From Ilumatobacter nonamiensis YM16-303 (lineage in GTDB: Bacteria > Actinomycetota > Acidimicrobiia > Acidimicrobiales > Ilumatobacteraceae): DNA of 32,539 nucleotides. Below the pieces are notes generated by a model. It saw nothing but the letters and a program-made list of their open reading frames with translations, made no database searches and was not told where the DNA came from. Made by a program: the position numbers and the translations under genes. The stretch lies in contig NZ_BAOL01000032.1 of NCBI RefSeq assembly GCF_000350145.1, forward strand, positions 1 through 32,539. Direction: 5' to 3'. Each line of letters begins with the position of its first letter. The stretch's first letter is position 1. This document shows, piece after piece, positions 15,735 to 24,309 of this stretch.

Positions 15735-17075
15735 GTGACCAACGATCTAGCTCCTGGCGACGCCGAAGGTGACGGCGTGACGACGCTGCGGGTCGGCGTC
15801 CTCGGATGCGGCAACGTCGGGGCAGCACTCGTCGACATCGTGCGCACTCGCGCCGACGCCGTCGAGCAGCGCACCGGCATCCGATTGGAGATCGCCCGCG
15901 TCGCGGTCCGCAACATGTCGGCACCACGAGACGTCGAGGTCGGCGACGACGTGCTGACCCACCATGCACTCGACGTGGTGACCGACCCCGACATCGATCT
16001 CGTCGTCGAGTCGATCGGTGGCATCGAACCGGCCCGCGAGTTGATCCTCGCCGCGCTGGCGCACGGCAAGCCCGTCGTCACCGCGAACAAGGAACTGCTC
16101 GCGAACGTCGGTGCCGAGCTCTACGCAGCCGCCGATGCAGCGGGCCGCGACCTGCTCTTCGAAGCCGCGGTCGCCGCCGGCATCCCGTTCGTGCGGGTGC
16201 TGCGCGAGAGCCTGTACGGCGAGCCGATCACCCGGGTGCTCGGGATCATCAACGGCACGACCAACTACATCCTCACCAAGATGACCGACGCGGTCGTGGC
16301 GGGAGGCGACGCCGACTACGGGGCGGCTCTCAAGGACGCTCAGGCGCTCGGATTCGCCGAGCGCGACCCCACCGCCGATGTCGAGGGCTACGACGCGGGG
16401 GCGAAAGCGGCGATCATCGCCACCGTGGCGTTCGGCAAGAAGGTCGTCGCCGGCGACGTGTACCACCAGGGCATCAGCGACGTCACGGCATCGGACCTCG
16501 CGATCGCTCGCCGCCTGGGGTACGTCGTGAAGATGCTCGGCATCGTCGAGCGGGACCCGGACTCCGACGAGATCAGCGTGCGCGTCCACCCGGCCATGGT
16601 CCCCGATCAGCATCCGCTCGCGACCGTGCGGGACAGTTTCAACGCGGTGTTCGTCGAAGGTGACTACGTCGATTCGGCTCTGTTCTACGGACGCGGCGCG
16701 GGCGGTGGGCCCACGGCGAGCGCGGTGTTCGGTGACCTGATCGATGCCGCGAAGAACCTGCGGTCGGGAACTCACGGCTCGGTCGGCACGCTCGGCAAGG
16801 CGACGATCAAGCCGATCGACGAGACCTCGGCGGAGTACCTGCTCGGCCTCGACGTCGCCGATCAGCCGGGCGTCCTGCACGCGGTCACCGGAGTGTTCTC
16901 GAAACACGGCGTGAGCATCCGTGCCGCCGAGCAGGAGGGCAACGGTCCTGACGCCCGGCTCGTGTTCATCACCCACGAGGCGCGGGAGAAGGACGTCCAG
17001 GCGACCGTGCGCGAGTTGAACGGACTCGACGTCGTGTACAAGGTCGGCGGCCTGATCCGGGTCATCGGAAACTGA
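15735..17075 (+). CDS. hom: Homoserine dehydrogenase with ACT domain
   Basis: This enzyme reduces aspartate semialdehyde to homoserine in the threonine/methionine branch. The 446-aa protein has the nucleotide-binding GCGNVG (24-29), the GGIEPARELILAALAHGKPVVTANKELLA block, the catalytic core from NGTTNYILTKM to FAERDPTADVEGYDAGAKAAI, and a C-terminal ACT domain (DQPGVLHAVTGVFSKHGVSIRAAEQ) that usually gives threonine feedback control. GTG 15735 is annotated; an in-frame GTG at 15777 follows GAAGGTGA and begins closer to the conserved core, so it may be the real start. The thrC start follows 11 nt after its stop, so hom and thrC form an operon. Confidence 0.96.
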   Translation: MTNDLAPGDAEGDGVTTLRVGVLGCGNVGAALVDIVRTRADAVEQRTGIRLEIARVAVRNMSAPRDVEVGDDVLTHHALDVVTDPDIDLVVESIGGIEPARELILAALAHGKPVVTANKELLANVGAELYAAADAAGRDLLFEAAVAAGIPFVRVLRESLYGEPITRVLGIINGTTNYILTKMTDAVVAGGDADYGAALKDAQALGFAERDPTADVEGYDAGAKAAIIATVAFGKKVVAGDVYHQGISDVTASDLAIARRLGYVVKMLGIVERDPDSDEISVRVHPAMVPDQHPLATVRDSFNAVFVEGDYVDSALFYGRGAGGGPTASAVFGDLIDAAKNLRSGTHGSVGTLGKATIKPIDETSAEYLLGLDVADQPGVLHAVTGVFSKHGVSIRAAEQEGNGPDARLVFITHEAREKDVQATVRELNGLDVVYKVGGLIRVIGN

Positions 17076-17086
17076 GGGACGACGTC

Positions 17087-18469
17087 GTGCGCTATGTCTC
17101 CACCCGCGGTCGGGCCCCCGAACTCGGCTTCGCCGACGTGCTGCTCGCCGGACTCGCGAACGATGGCGGCTTGTACGTCCCGTCGCACTGGCCGAAGTTG
17201 ACCCCCCGTCGCAGCAGCGCTGGTTCCTACGTGGACCGGGCCGTCGAGGTGATGCTGCCGTTCGTCGAGCCCGACATCGACGAGGTCACGCTCACGCACC
17301 TGTGCACCGAGGCGTACTCCACGTTCCGTCACCCCGCGGTGGTTCCGCTGGTCCAGACCGGAGCGAACCAGTGGGTGCAGGAGCTGTTCCACGGTCCGAC
17401 ACTCGCGTTCAAGGACGTCGCCCTGCAGCTGGTCGGCAAGATGTTCGACCACGTACTCGCGCAGCGCGGGCAGCGGGTGACGATCGTCGGAGCGACGAGT
17501 GGCGACACCGGTTCGGCCGCGATCGACGGTGTGTCCGGCTGCGACAACGTCGACATCGTGATCCTGTACCCGCTCGGCCGCACGAGTGACGTGCAGCGCC
17601 GACAGATGACGACGGTGGACGCCCCCAACGCCCACGCGGTCGCCGTCGAGGGAACGTTCGACGACTGTCAGGACCTCGTGAAGGCGATGTTCAACGACGC
17701 CGCGTTCCGGGAGCGCAACCGCCTCTCGGCCGTCAACTCGATCAACTGGGCGCGGGTGATGGCGCAGACGGTGTACTACGTCGTCGCGTCCGAGACGTTC
17801 GCCGAGCCGGCGACGTTCGTCGTGCCGACCGGCAACTTCGGCAACGTGCTCGCCGGCTGGATCGCACGGGAGATGGGCGCGCCGATCCGCGACTTCGTCC
17901 TCGCGTCGAACACGAACGACATCCTCACCCGCTTCGTCAACGACGGCGACATGACGGCGCGTCCGGTCGAACCGACGCTCAGCCCGTCGATGGACATCCA
18001 GGTGTCGTCGAACTTCGAGCGGCTGCTCTTCGAGATGAACGGTCGTGACGGCGGGATGACCAGCGAGCAACTGGACCAGTTCCGACAGGTCGGCCGCCTC
18101 GACGTGGAGCCCGATCAACGATCCGAATTCGTCGACGGGACGTTCCGTGCAGCGGCCTTCGACGACGACGCCACGTTGTCCGAGATCGAGCGCGTCCATG
18201 CCGACACCGGAATGTTCGTCGACCCGCACACCGCGACGGGGACCGCGGCGGCGCGGTTGTTCGGCGGTCCCGACGGCCCTCCCGGGCCGATGGTCACGCT
18301 GGCCACCGCGCACCCGGCGAAGTTCCCCGATGCGGTCGAACAGGCCACGGGGATCCGTCCCGAGTTGCCACCGCATCTGTCCGACCTGTTCGATCGGCAC
18401 GAGCGCACGCAGACCGTGGCCAACGACCTCGACGAGGTGCAGGCGCTGGTCGAATCGTTGACCCGCTGA
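17087..18469 (+). CDS. thrC: Threonine synthase (long, E. coli/yeast type)
   Basis: This PLP enzyme makes threonine from O-phosphohomoserine. The 460-aa protein begins with the Thr_synth_N-type opening YVSTRGRAPELGFADVLLAGLANDGGLYVP, with the PLP lysine in GPTLAFKDVALQLVG (Lys109) and the ATSGDTGSAA phosphate-binding segment. The N-terminal domain and length match the E. coli/yeast class rather than the shorter (about 360 aa) form found in mycobacteria. The GTG at 17087 follows GAGGGA. thrB, which makes its substrate and follows thrC in mycobacteria, is not next to it; homoserine kinase must be elsewhere or replaced. Confidence 0.95.
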   Translation: MRYVSTRGRAPELGFADVLLAGLANDGGLYVPSHWPKLTPRRSSAGSYVDRAVEVMLPFVEPDIDEVTLTHLCTEAYSTFRHPAVVPLVQTGANQWVQELFHGPTLAFKDVALQLVGKMFDHVLAQRGQRVTIVGATSGDTGSAAIDGVSGCDNVDIVILYPLGRTSDVQRRQMTTVDAPNAHAVAVEGTFDDCQDLVKAMFNDAAFRERNRLSAVNSINWARVMAQTVYYVVASETFAEPATFVVPTGNFGNVLAGWIAREMGAPIRDFVLASNTNDILTRFVNDGDMTARPVEPTLSPSMDIQVSSNFERLLFEMNGRDGGMTSEQLDQFRQVGRLDVEPDQRSEFVDGTFRAAAFDDDATLSEIERVHADTGMFVDPHTATGTAAARLFGGPDGPPGPMVTLATAHPAKFPDAVEQATGIRPELPPHLSDLFDRHERTQTVANDLDEVQALVESLTR

Positions 18470-18478
18470 CCGATTGCG

Positions 18479-18508
18479 TTGCAATCGCGAACGGACACCG
18501 AGTACCAT
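18479..18508 (+). promoter_or_regulatory. Candidate rho promoter
   Basis: TTGCAA (18479-18484) and TACCAT (18503-18508) are separated by 18 nt and lie just after thrC. They would give rho its own transcript with a leader of roughly 170 nt. The gap of 213 nt between thrC and rho, long for this window, supports a separate promoter; the leader may carry autoregulation, as rho leaders do in other bacteria. Confidence 0.5.
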
Positions 18509-18682
18509 CGTCGTCGTTCGGTTCTCACCGGACCGCACCTCGAGTTCCTCGAAGCGTGCGAATCTCTCAGGGGATCGACGTTGGCGCGTCGTTTGCATGT
18601 CGAATGCAGGTTGCGTCTCGGCCCCTTCCTCTGAACCAGACCTCGCCGTCGTTCTCCACCGGTGGCGAAAGAGAGGTATCCG

Positions 18683-20659
18683 ATGGCCGCAGAGGCACTC
18701 GAACAGTCGGCGCTGGAAGGCAAAGACAAGGATCAACTCCTCCAGATCGCCAAGGCGCTCGGCGTCCGTGGCATCTCCAAGTTGAAGAAGGCCGACCTGG
18801 TCGGCGCGATCATCGACGCGACCGGCGGCGACGACGCTCCGGCGCCGTCGACGAACGGGTCGAAGCCGGCCGACACCGCGCAGAACGGCACGTCCGTGTC
18901 CGCAGCGACCGACAGCGCAGCGAGCGCAACCGACACCGGTACGGCCGAGGCATCGAAGGACGATGCGGCGGAGAACGAGGGGTCGAAGAACGACTCGGCC
19001 GCGGCCGACACGAAGAGCGGCGACGACGGTGTCGTGCTCGGACCCGATGGCGAACCGCTCGCCGACTGGGAGATCGAACTCCAGAAGCAGGGCGTCTCGA
19101 CCGACACCACCGATGCCGACACCGACTCGAAGTCGGGCGACTCGAAGGACGACGCCGGCGGCCGCGACGAGAACGGTCGCCGCAACCGCAACTCCCAGCA
19201 GAACGACCAGCGCTCCGGTGGCGACCGCGACGGTCAGCGCGATGGTGGACGCGACGGTCAGAACCGGAACCGCAACAGCGGTGGCGGCCAGAACGACGGC
19301 GGCCAGAAGCAAGGCGGCAACCAGGGCGGCAACAACCAAGGTGGCGGCAACCAGGGCAACAACCAGGGCGGCGGCAACCGCAACTCGAACAACAATCGCA
19401 ACGACGACGGCGGCGGCAACAACAAGCGTCGTCGTCGGCGTCGCAAGGGTGGCAACCGCGGCCAAGAGGGCCCCCAGGGCGACGACGTCGAGCTGCTCGA
19501 CGACGACGGCCAGCCGCAGTCGAACGAGCCGATCGAGGTGTCGGGCTACCTCGACATGCGCGACGAGGGCTACGGCTTCCTGCGGATCAACGGGTACCTG
19601 CCGAGCAAGCAGGACGCGTACATCCCCGTCAAACTCGCCCGCCAGTACGGCCTCCGCAAGGGTGACCAACTGACCGGCAAGATGCGCCCGCCCCAGCGCA
19701 ACGAGAAGAACCCGGCGCTGCTCGAGGTGCACACCGTCAACGGCGGTGACCCGGAGAAGGCGAAGAAGCGGCCCCGCTTCGAGAACCTGACGGCGCTGTT
19801 CCCGGACGAGAAGCTCCAGCTCGAGGACCCGTCCGACCCGACGAACATGACGGCGCGGATCATCGATCTGATCAGCCCGATCGGCAAGGGCCAGCGCGGG
19901 ATCCTCGTCTCACCGCCGAAGGCCGGCAAGACGACGATCATGAAGACGATCGCCAAGATGGTCGAGAAGAACAACCCCGACGTCGAGCTGATCATGCTGC
20001 TCGTCGACGAACGTCCCGAAGAGGTCACCGACATCAAGCGGACGGTCAAGGGCGAGGTCATCTCCTCGACGTTCGACCGCCCGAGCGACGAGCACACTGC
20101 GATCGCCGAGATGACGATCGCGAAGGCCAAGCGAATGGTCGAGGACGGCAAGGACGTCGTCATCATGCTCGACGGGATCACTCGCCTCAGCCGCGCCTAC
20201 AACCTCGCCGCTCCGGCGAGCGGCCGCATCCTGTCCGGCGGTATCGACGCCGGCGCGCTGTACCCGCCGAAGAAGTTCTTCGGTGCGGCCCGCAACGTCG
20301 AGGAGGGCGGCTCGCTGACGATCCTCGCCACCGCGCTGGTCGACACGAACAGCCGGATGGACGACGCGATCTTCGAGGAGTTCAAGGGCACGGGCAACAT
20401 GGAGCTGCGCCTCGACCGCAAGGTCGCCGAGCGGCGCATCTACCCGGCCATCGACGTGGATGCCTCCTCCACGCGGCACGAAGAGCTGCTCTTCGACCGC
20501 AAGGAACTGCAGATGGTGTGGAAGCTGCGCCGCGTGCTCAGCGGCCTCGCCGCCGATGGCAATGCGGCTCCCGGCCTCGAGCTCCTGATGGACCGGCTCA
20601 AGACCTTCAAGTCGAACAGCGAGTTCCTCAGCGAGATCGCGAAGCAACCGGGCATGTAG
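18683..20659 (+). CDS. rho: Transcription termination factor Rho with long disordered Asn/Gly/Arg-rich insertion
   Basis: This is the hexameric RNA helicase of factor-dependent termination, 658 aa against about 420 in E. coli. The Rho_N domain spans about 15-45. An Ala/Ser/Thr/Asp-rich acidic region (50-160) contains a short hydrophobic island, [19 protein letters not shown]. Residues 161-265 are extremely rich in Asn, Gly, Gln and Arg, ending in six arginines. The RNA-binding cold-shock fold runs from about 284 ([16 protein letters not shown]). The RecA-type ATPase has Walker A PPKAGKTT (411-418), [12 protein letters not shown], the Q-loop [11 protein letters not shown] and [10 protein letters not shown]. 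The ATG at 18683 has GAGAGG 6 nt upstream; the GTG at 18662 in frame is less likely. Actinobacterial Rho proteins often carry such N-terminal insertions that bind RNA. Confidence 0.97.
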   Translation: MAAEALEQSALEGKDKDQLLQIAKALGVRGISKLKKADLVGAIIDATGGDDAPAPSTNGSKPADTAQNGTSVSAATDSAASATDTGTAEASKDDAAENEGSKNDSAAADTKSGDDGVVLGPDGEPLADWEIELQKQGVSTDTTDADTDSKSGDSKDDAGGRDENGRRNRNSQQNDQRSGGDRDGQRDGGRDGQNRNRNSGGGQNDGGQKQGGNQGGNNQGGGNQGNNQGGGNRNSNNNRNDDGGGNNKRRRRRRKGGNRGQEGPQGDDVELLDDDGQPQSNEPIEVSGYLDMRDEGYGFLRINGYLPSKQDAYIPVKLARQYGLRKGDQLTGKMRPPQRNEKNPALLEVHTVNGGDPEKAKKRPRFENLTALFPDEKLQLEDPSDPTNMTARIIDLISPIGKGQRGILVSPPKAGKTTIMKTIAKMVEKNNPDVELIMLLVDERPEEVTDIKRTVKGEVISSTFDRPSDEHTAIAEMTIAKAKRMVEDGKDVVIMLDGITRLSRAYNLAAPASGRILSGGIDAGALYPPKKFFGAARNVEEGGSLTILATALVDTNSRMDDAIFEEFKGTGNMELRLDRKVAERRIYPAIDVDASSTRHEELLFDRKELQMVWKLRRVLSGLAADGNAAPGLELLMDRLKTFKSNSEFLSEIAKQPGM

Positions 20660-20800
20660 TCCGTGGGGAACAACGGAGCGTCGATCGCGGTTGGATCCAG
20701 ATAGCGTCAATCGGCGCTGATCTCGACGACGATCGACGGCACCGCAATCCCGCGGGGTCGGGCGTTCAGCCGTCACCACAGGATCGAAAGAGGAATCACG

Positions 20801-21031
20801 ATGAAGACCGACATCCACCCCACCTACACCGACACGACCGTCAAGTGCTCGTGTGGCAATACGTTCACGACGAAGTCGACCGTCGAAGGCGACCTCACCG
20901 TCGAGCTCTGCAACGAGTGCCACCCGTTCTTCACCGGCAAGCAGAAGCTCGTCGACTCCGGTGGACGCGTCGAGCGCTTCAACAAGCGCTACGGCCGCCG
21001 CGAGGGCAAGCCCACCAACCTCGAGGAGTGA
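20801..21031 (+). CDS. rpmE: 50S ribosomal protein L31 (zinc-binding type)
   Basis: This 76-aa protein of the large ribosomal subunit starts [22 protein letters not shown]. Its Zn-ribbon cysteines are Cys16 and Cys18 (CSCG) and those in [15 protein letters not shown], so it is the zinc-retaining (C+) form, as opposed to the zinc-independent paralogue. AAAGAGGAA stands 8 nt before the ATG. It follows rho after 141 nt, as in many Actinobacteria, and is closed by the strong terminator at 21077-21112. Confidence 0.98.
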   Translation: MKTDIHPTYTDTTVKCSCGNTFTTKSTVEGDLTVELCNECHPFFTGKQKLVDSGGRVERFNKRYGRREGKPTNLEE

Positions 21032-21037
21032 TCCCCG

Positions 21038-21054
21038 GGCCGGCTCGTCCGGCC
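21038..21054 (+). other. Short GC hairpin after rpmE
   Basis: GGCCGG (21038-21043) pairs with CCGGCC (21049-21054) around a 5-nt loop, right after the rpmE stop. It may stabilise the 3' end together with the main terminator. Confidence 0.4.
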
Positions 21055-21076
21055 GGAATCATCGACTCCGAACTTC

Positions 21077-21112
21077 CAGATGCCGCCCGACCCGGGCGGC
21101 ATCTGCCGTTTT
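21077..21112 (+). terminator. Intrinsic terminator downstream of rpmE
   Basis: A perfect 13-bp stem (21077-21089 with 21093-21105, arm CAGATGCCGCCCG) closes a 3-nt loop and is followed within 4 nt by TTTT. It lies 45 nt after the rpmE stop and before the convergent hydrolase gene. This is the clearest Rho-independent terminator in the window. Confidence 0.9.
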
Positions 21113-21148
21113 CCAGCGATCGGGACCCGGTGGGGTGCCAGCCTCGCG

Positions 21149-22013
21149 TCACGCCGTCGAAGTCTGACGGTCGAGGAACTCGATCACCGCACGGTGGAAC
21201 GTGTCACGGGATGCCAGTTCGTCGTGGATGAGATGACCGGCGCCCTCGACGACGAACACCTCGGTGGCGGGCGAGATGTCGGCGAACGCTCGTGCGAGAT
21301 CGGGTGACGCGACAGCGTCGGGCTTCGCCGGGTCGGCGCACACGACGAGCGATGGCACCGCGAACGGCACGGTCGGGTCGACGAACGCCTCGATGTTTCC
21401 GGTGAGCACGGGGTCGAGCACCGACGCATCGCAACGCAGAAGTGATTCGGCCATCTGCTCGATCCCGTCGGGATGGAGGATGTCGCCGAACGTTCCGCCC
21501 GACGCCGACGGCGAGGCGGCGAGGATCGCCACCAGCGCATCGGCGGACACACCGGACGCCTGCAGCGCCGGGATCGACTCCCGCATCAGCGCGAACGCGT
21601 CGAGCAGTGAGTTGCCCTCCAGCGCCCGGTCCTCGCCGGCACCGAGTCCGAGCGGCGGGTCCTCCATGACGGCGGCCCGGGACGAGTTCGGGATGTCGTT
21701 GCGCGACCGCGGCCGTGGTCGCTCCGCCGAGCGAGTGTCCCATCACGATCGCCGGTTGACCCGCAACCTGTTCGAGTACGGCGACGGCGTCGCTCACGTA
21801 TCCGGATGACGAATAGTCGTCGGGCGCCCGATCGGAGTCACCGTGCCCGCGGAAGTCGAGCCGGAGCACGCGAAAGCGTTCGGCCAGTTCCGGCACCAGC
21901 GCGTTCCAGGTCCCGGCAGACGAGGTGATGCCGTGCATCAGCAGGAGTGGAGGCGAGGACGGACTCCCGTCCTCGGTCACGTTCAGTTCGATGGAGCCGT
22001 GGCGAATCTTCAC
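21149..22013 (-). pseudogene. Alpha/beta hydrolase, frameshifted
   Basis: Two frames on the minus strand together make one complete alpha/beta hydrolase. The upstream frame (from GTG 22013) carries LLLMHGITSSAGTWNALVPEL (oxyanion HG), RVLRLDFRGHGDSDRAPDDYSS and the nucleophile elbow GHSLGGA. It runs into unrelated residues after HPELV. The downstream frame resumes at RAAVMEDPPLGLG and carries the later strands and the catalytic-His segment EGAGHLIHDE. Dropping one base from the GGG run at 21679-21681 joins HPELV to RAAVMEDPP exactly, so one inserted base explains the break. It may be a real pseudogene or a sequencing error. The start is uncertain, with no clear ribosome-binding site. The natural substrate is unknown. 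Confidence 0.85.
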
Positions 22014-22163
22014 GATCCGAACCGTAGACCGCGGCAGGGAATCGTCGTCGCCATCGCCGAGAACGGTTGCGGCCGGCTGGTCACGCCGTTCCTCGAGGCG
22101 ATGGAGGCGCCGGCGCGACCGAGCCACGGAATCCCGTCACCGGCCTCGGTAACGTCGAGGGCG

Positions 22164-23219
22164 ATGACCAGTACCGGACCAGCCGAAGTCAGCGAGCGCC
22201 GTCGCCGGTTGCTCGCGATCAAGTTGCGTGCGCTCGTGTCCGACCACGTCGGCGATCCCGTCGACGTCGAGCCGGTCGAGTTCGGAACCGGTGCGGGTCT
22301 CGTCGTCGATGATGCCGCCTGGGTGATCGTCGACGGACCGGCCGGGCGCACCCTCGGAGCCAGCCTCGCGTGGGCGATCCGCCAGGGAGCGCGCTCCCTC
22401 GACGTGATCGTCGACAGCGAGGGCGGTCAACTCGCCCGCCGCGCCGACGGTTTCGATTTCCCGATCCGCGTGTGGTTCGCCGAGGAGCGGACGTTGCTCC
22501 CGGTCGTGGCGGAAGCGGTCCCGGCCGTGCCGACACCGTCGACCGAACATCTCGAACTCGTGCCGCTGATCGAGGCCGGGGGCGCTCGTCCACACACCGA
22601 GCGTGGCGTGGTCACCGGTGACGTGCGTGGACTGGAGGTGTGTCGCGTCGTCGACGAACCGACGATCGGACACTTCGCCGAGGTCAACGACGTCCCACCG
22701 GAACTCATCGCCGCCCGCGCCGACGACGGGGTCATCCTCGAGGTGGGGGTCGGCGCCAACGACCGCGAGGCGTTCCAACTGATCCACGGTCACGTGCCCA
22801 AGGTCGACGCGTTGTCCGACGTCGTGGCGTCGGTCTCCGAGGTCCGCAGCGTCGATGCTCCGCAGCATCCGCTCAACCGGATGGCACCCGAGCGGTTCCT
22901 CCGCTGGCAGGCCGCCGAGGACCCCGGCATCCTCGGCCTCGCATCGCTGGAACCCGCCGACCCGCCGGTGCCGCGCCAGAGCATGAAGCATCCGGAGCCA
23001 TGCGTCGCGCGAGGGGTCGACACCGACGGCGCGCCGGTGGTCGTCGTGTTCTCCTCCGGCGTCGACCTCGACCTGGTTCCGTTCGTCGCCGACGTGTCGC
23101 TCGGCCTCACCGAGCCAGTCGCCCGGGTGATCGTCGCGCTCCCGCAGCGCGACCTGGTTCCGGTCACCCGTGACCTGGCCGGTCTCCTCGCCCGACCGGT
23201 CGAACTCGTCGAATGGTGA
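22164..23219 (+). CDS. Hypothetical protein (351 aa) preceding prfA
   Basis: The function is not recognised. ATG 22164 follows TCGAGGGCG closely; the open frame continues upstream but that part is antisense to the hydrolase. The N-terminus (SERRRRLLAIKLRALVSDHVG) is basic, followed by a region of alternating strands and helices (GAGLVVDDAAWVIVDG, ARSLDVIVDSEGGQLARRADGFDFPIRVWFAEERTLLPV) and a second domain with ERFLRWQAAEDPGILGLASL. There is no signal peptide, membrane helix or familiar catalytic motif. The repeated short acidic strands resemble nucleotide- or nuclease-type folds, but this is not strong enough to name. It ends 4 nt before the prfA start and is likely cotranscribed with prfA. 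Confidence 0.7.
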   Translation: MTSTGPAEVSERRRRLLAIKLRALVSDHVGDPVDVEPVEFGTGAGLVVDDAAWVIVDGPAGRTLGASLAWAIRQGARSLDVIVDSEGGQLARRADGFDFPIRVWFAEERTLLPVVAEAVPAVPTPSTEHLELVPLIEAGGARPHTERGVVTGDVRGLEVCRVVDEPTIGHFAEVNDVPPELIAARADDGVILEVGVGANDREAFQLIHGHVPKVDALSDVVASVSEVRSVDAPQHPLNRMAPERFLRWQAAEDPGILGLASLEPADPPVPRQSMKHPEPCVARGVDTDGAPVVVVFSSGVDLDLVPFVADVSLGLTEPVARVIVALPQRDLVPVTRDLAGLLARPVELVEW

Positions 23220-23223
23220 ACCG

Positions 23224-24309
23224 ATGACCGTGGACCGCCGCGCCCAGATCGTCGACGAGTACGAAACCCTCGAACACCAGCTCGCCGACCCCGAGGTGCT
23301 GGCCGACCCGGCTCAGCTGCGCGACGTGTCGAAGCGCTACAACGACCTCGGCCCCGTTGTCGAGAAGGTGCGTCGCTACAACGAGCGCAGCGGCGACGCC
23401 GAGGCCGCTCGGCAGATGCTCGACGGTTCGAGTGGCGACGAGCGACAGATGCTCGTCGACGAGATCGAGCAGGTCACGGCGGAACTCGCCGAACTCGATG
23501 TCGAACTCCGGGAGATGATGATCCCGAAGGATCCTCACGACGGTCGCGACGTGATCGTCGAGATTCGGGGCGCCGAGGGTGGCGAGGAGGCGAACCTCTT
23601 CGCTCGGGACCTCTACGAGATGTACGAGGCCTACGCCGGTTCGCAGAAGTGGAAGCTCGAGACGCTGTCGTCAGCGACGAGTGACATGGGCGGCTACAAC
23701 GACATCACGTTCGTCGTCCATGGTGACACGGCCTGGCGTCACCTCAAGTACGAGGGTGGGCCGCACCGGGTTCAGCGCGTGCCGGTCACCGAGAGCCAGG
23801 GGCGCGTCCACACCTCGTCGGCCACCGTGTCGGTGCTGGCCGATGTCGACGACGTGGACGTCGAGGTGGACGAGCGGGACCTCGAGATCGACGTCTACCG
23901 GTCGAGTGGAGCGGGTGGACAGCACGTCAACACCACCGACTCGGCGGTACGGATCACTCATGTCCCGACCGGCGTCGTCGTCACGATGCAGGACGAGCGG
24001 TCGCAGCTCCAGAACCGCAATCGAGCGATGCAGGTGCTGCGTGCCCGATTGTTCGAACGCGCCGAGGCGGAGCGGGCGGCGGAACTGTCGAGCGAACGCC
24101 GGTCGCAGATCGGCGGAGGCGGCCGCAGCGAGAAGATTCGTACCTACAACTACAAGGAGAACCGGGTCACCGATCACCGGATCGGGTTCACGATCTACCG
24201 GCTCTCCGACATCCTCGGCGGTGACCTCGATCTGGTCGTGAACGCCCTCGCCACCGAGGAGCGCGCCCGCCTGCTCGCCGAAGGCCCCGACGACGATGTC
24301 GCGCACTGA
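23224..24309 (+). CDS. prfA: Peptide chain release factor 1
   Basis: RF1 reads UAA and UAG and triggers peptide release. The 361-aa protein has the codon-recognition PxT motif as PVT in HRVQRVPVTESQGRVHTSSATVSV, typical of RF1, and the GGQ motif at 231-233 in SSGAGGQHVNTTDSAVR. The conserved tail runs from IRTYNYKENRVTDHRIG. The ATG at 23224 is 4 nt after the preceding gene. The prmC gene, whose product methylates the Gln of GGQ, overlaps its 3' end by 14 nt. Confidence 0.97.
   Translation: MTVDRRAQIVDEYETLEHQLADPEVLADPAQLRDVSKRYNDLGPVVEKVRRYNERSGDAEAARQMLDGSSGDERQMLVDEIEQVTAELAELDVELREMMIPKDPHDGRDVIVEIRGAEGGEEANLFARDLYEMYEAYAGSQKWKLETLSSATSDMGGYNDITFVVHGDTAWRHLKYEGGPHRVQRVPVTESQGRVHTSSATVSVLADVDDVDVEVDERDLEIDVYRSSGAGGQHVNTTDSAVRITHVPTGVVVTMQDERSQLQNRNRAMQVLRARLFERAEAERAAELSSERRSQIGGGGRSEKIRTYNYKENRVTDHRIGFTIYRLSDILGGDLDLVVNALATEERARLLAEGPDDDVAH

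Noticed and set aside
19163-19477. Asn/Gly-rich segment of rho as a DNA tandem repeat or CRISPR array
   Set aside because: The repeats are irregular codon-level runs within an intact reading frame; no regular repeat-spacer pattern exists.
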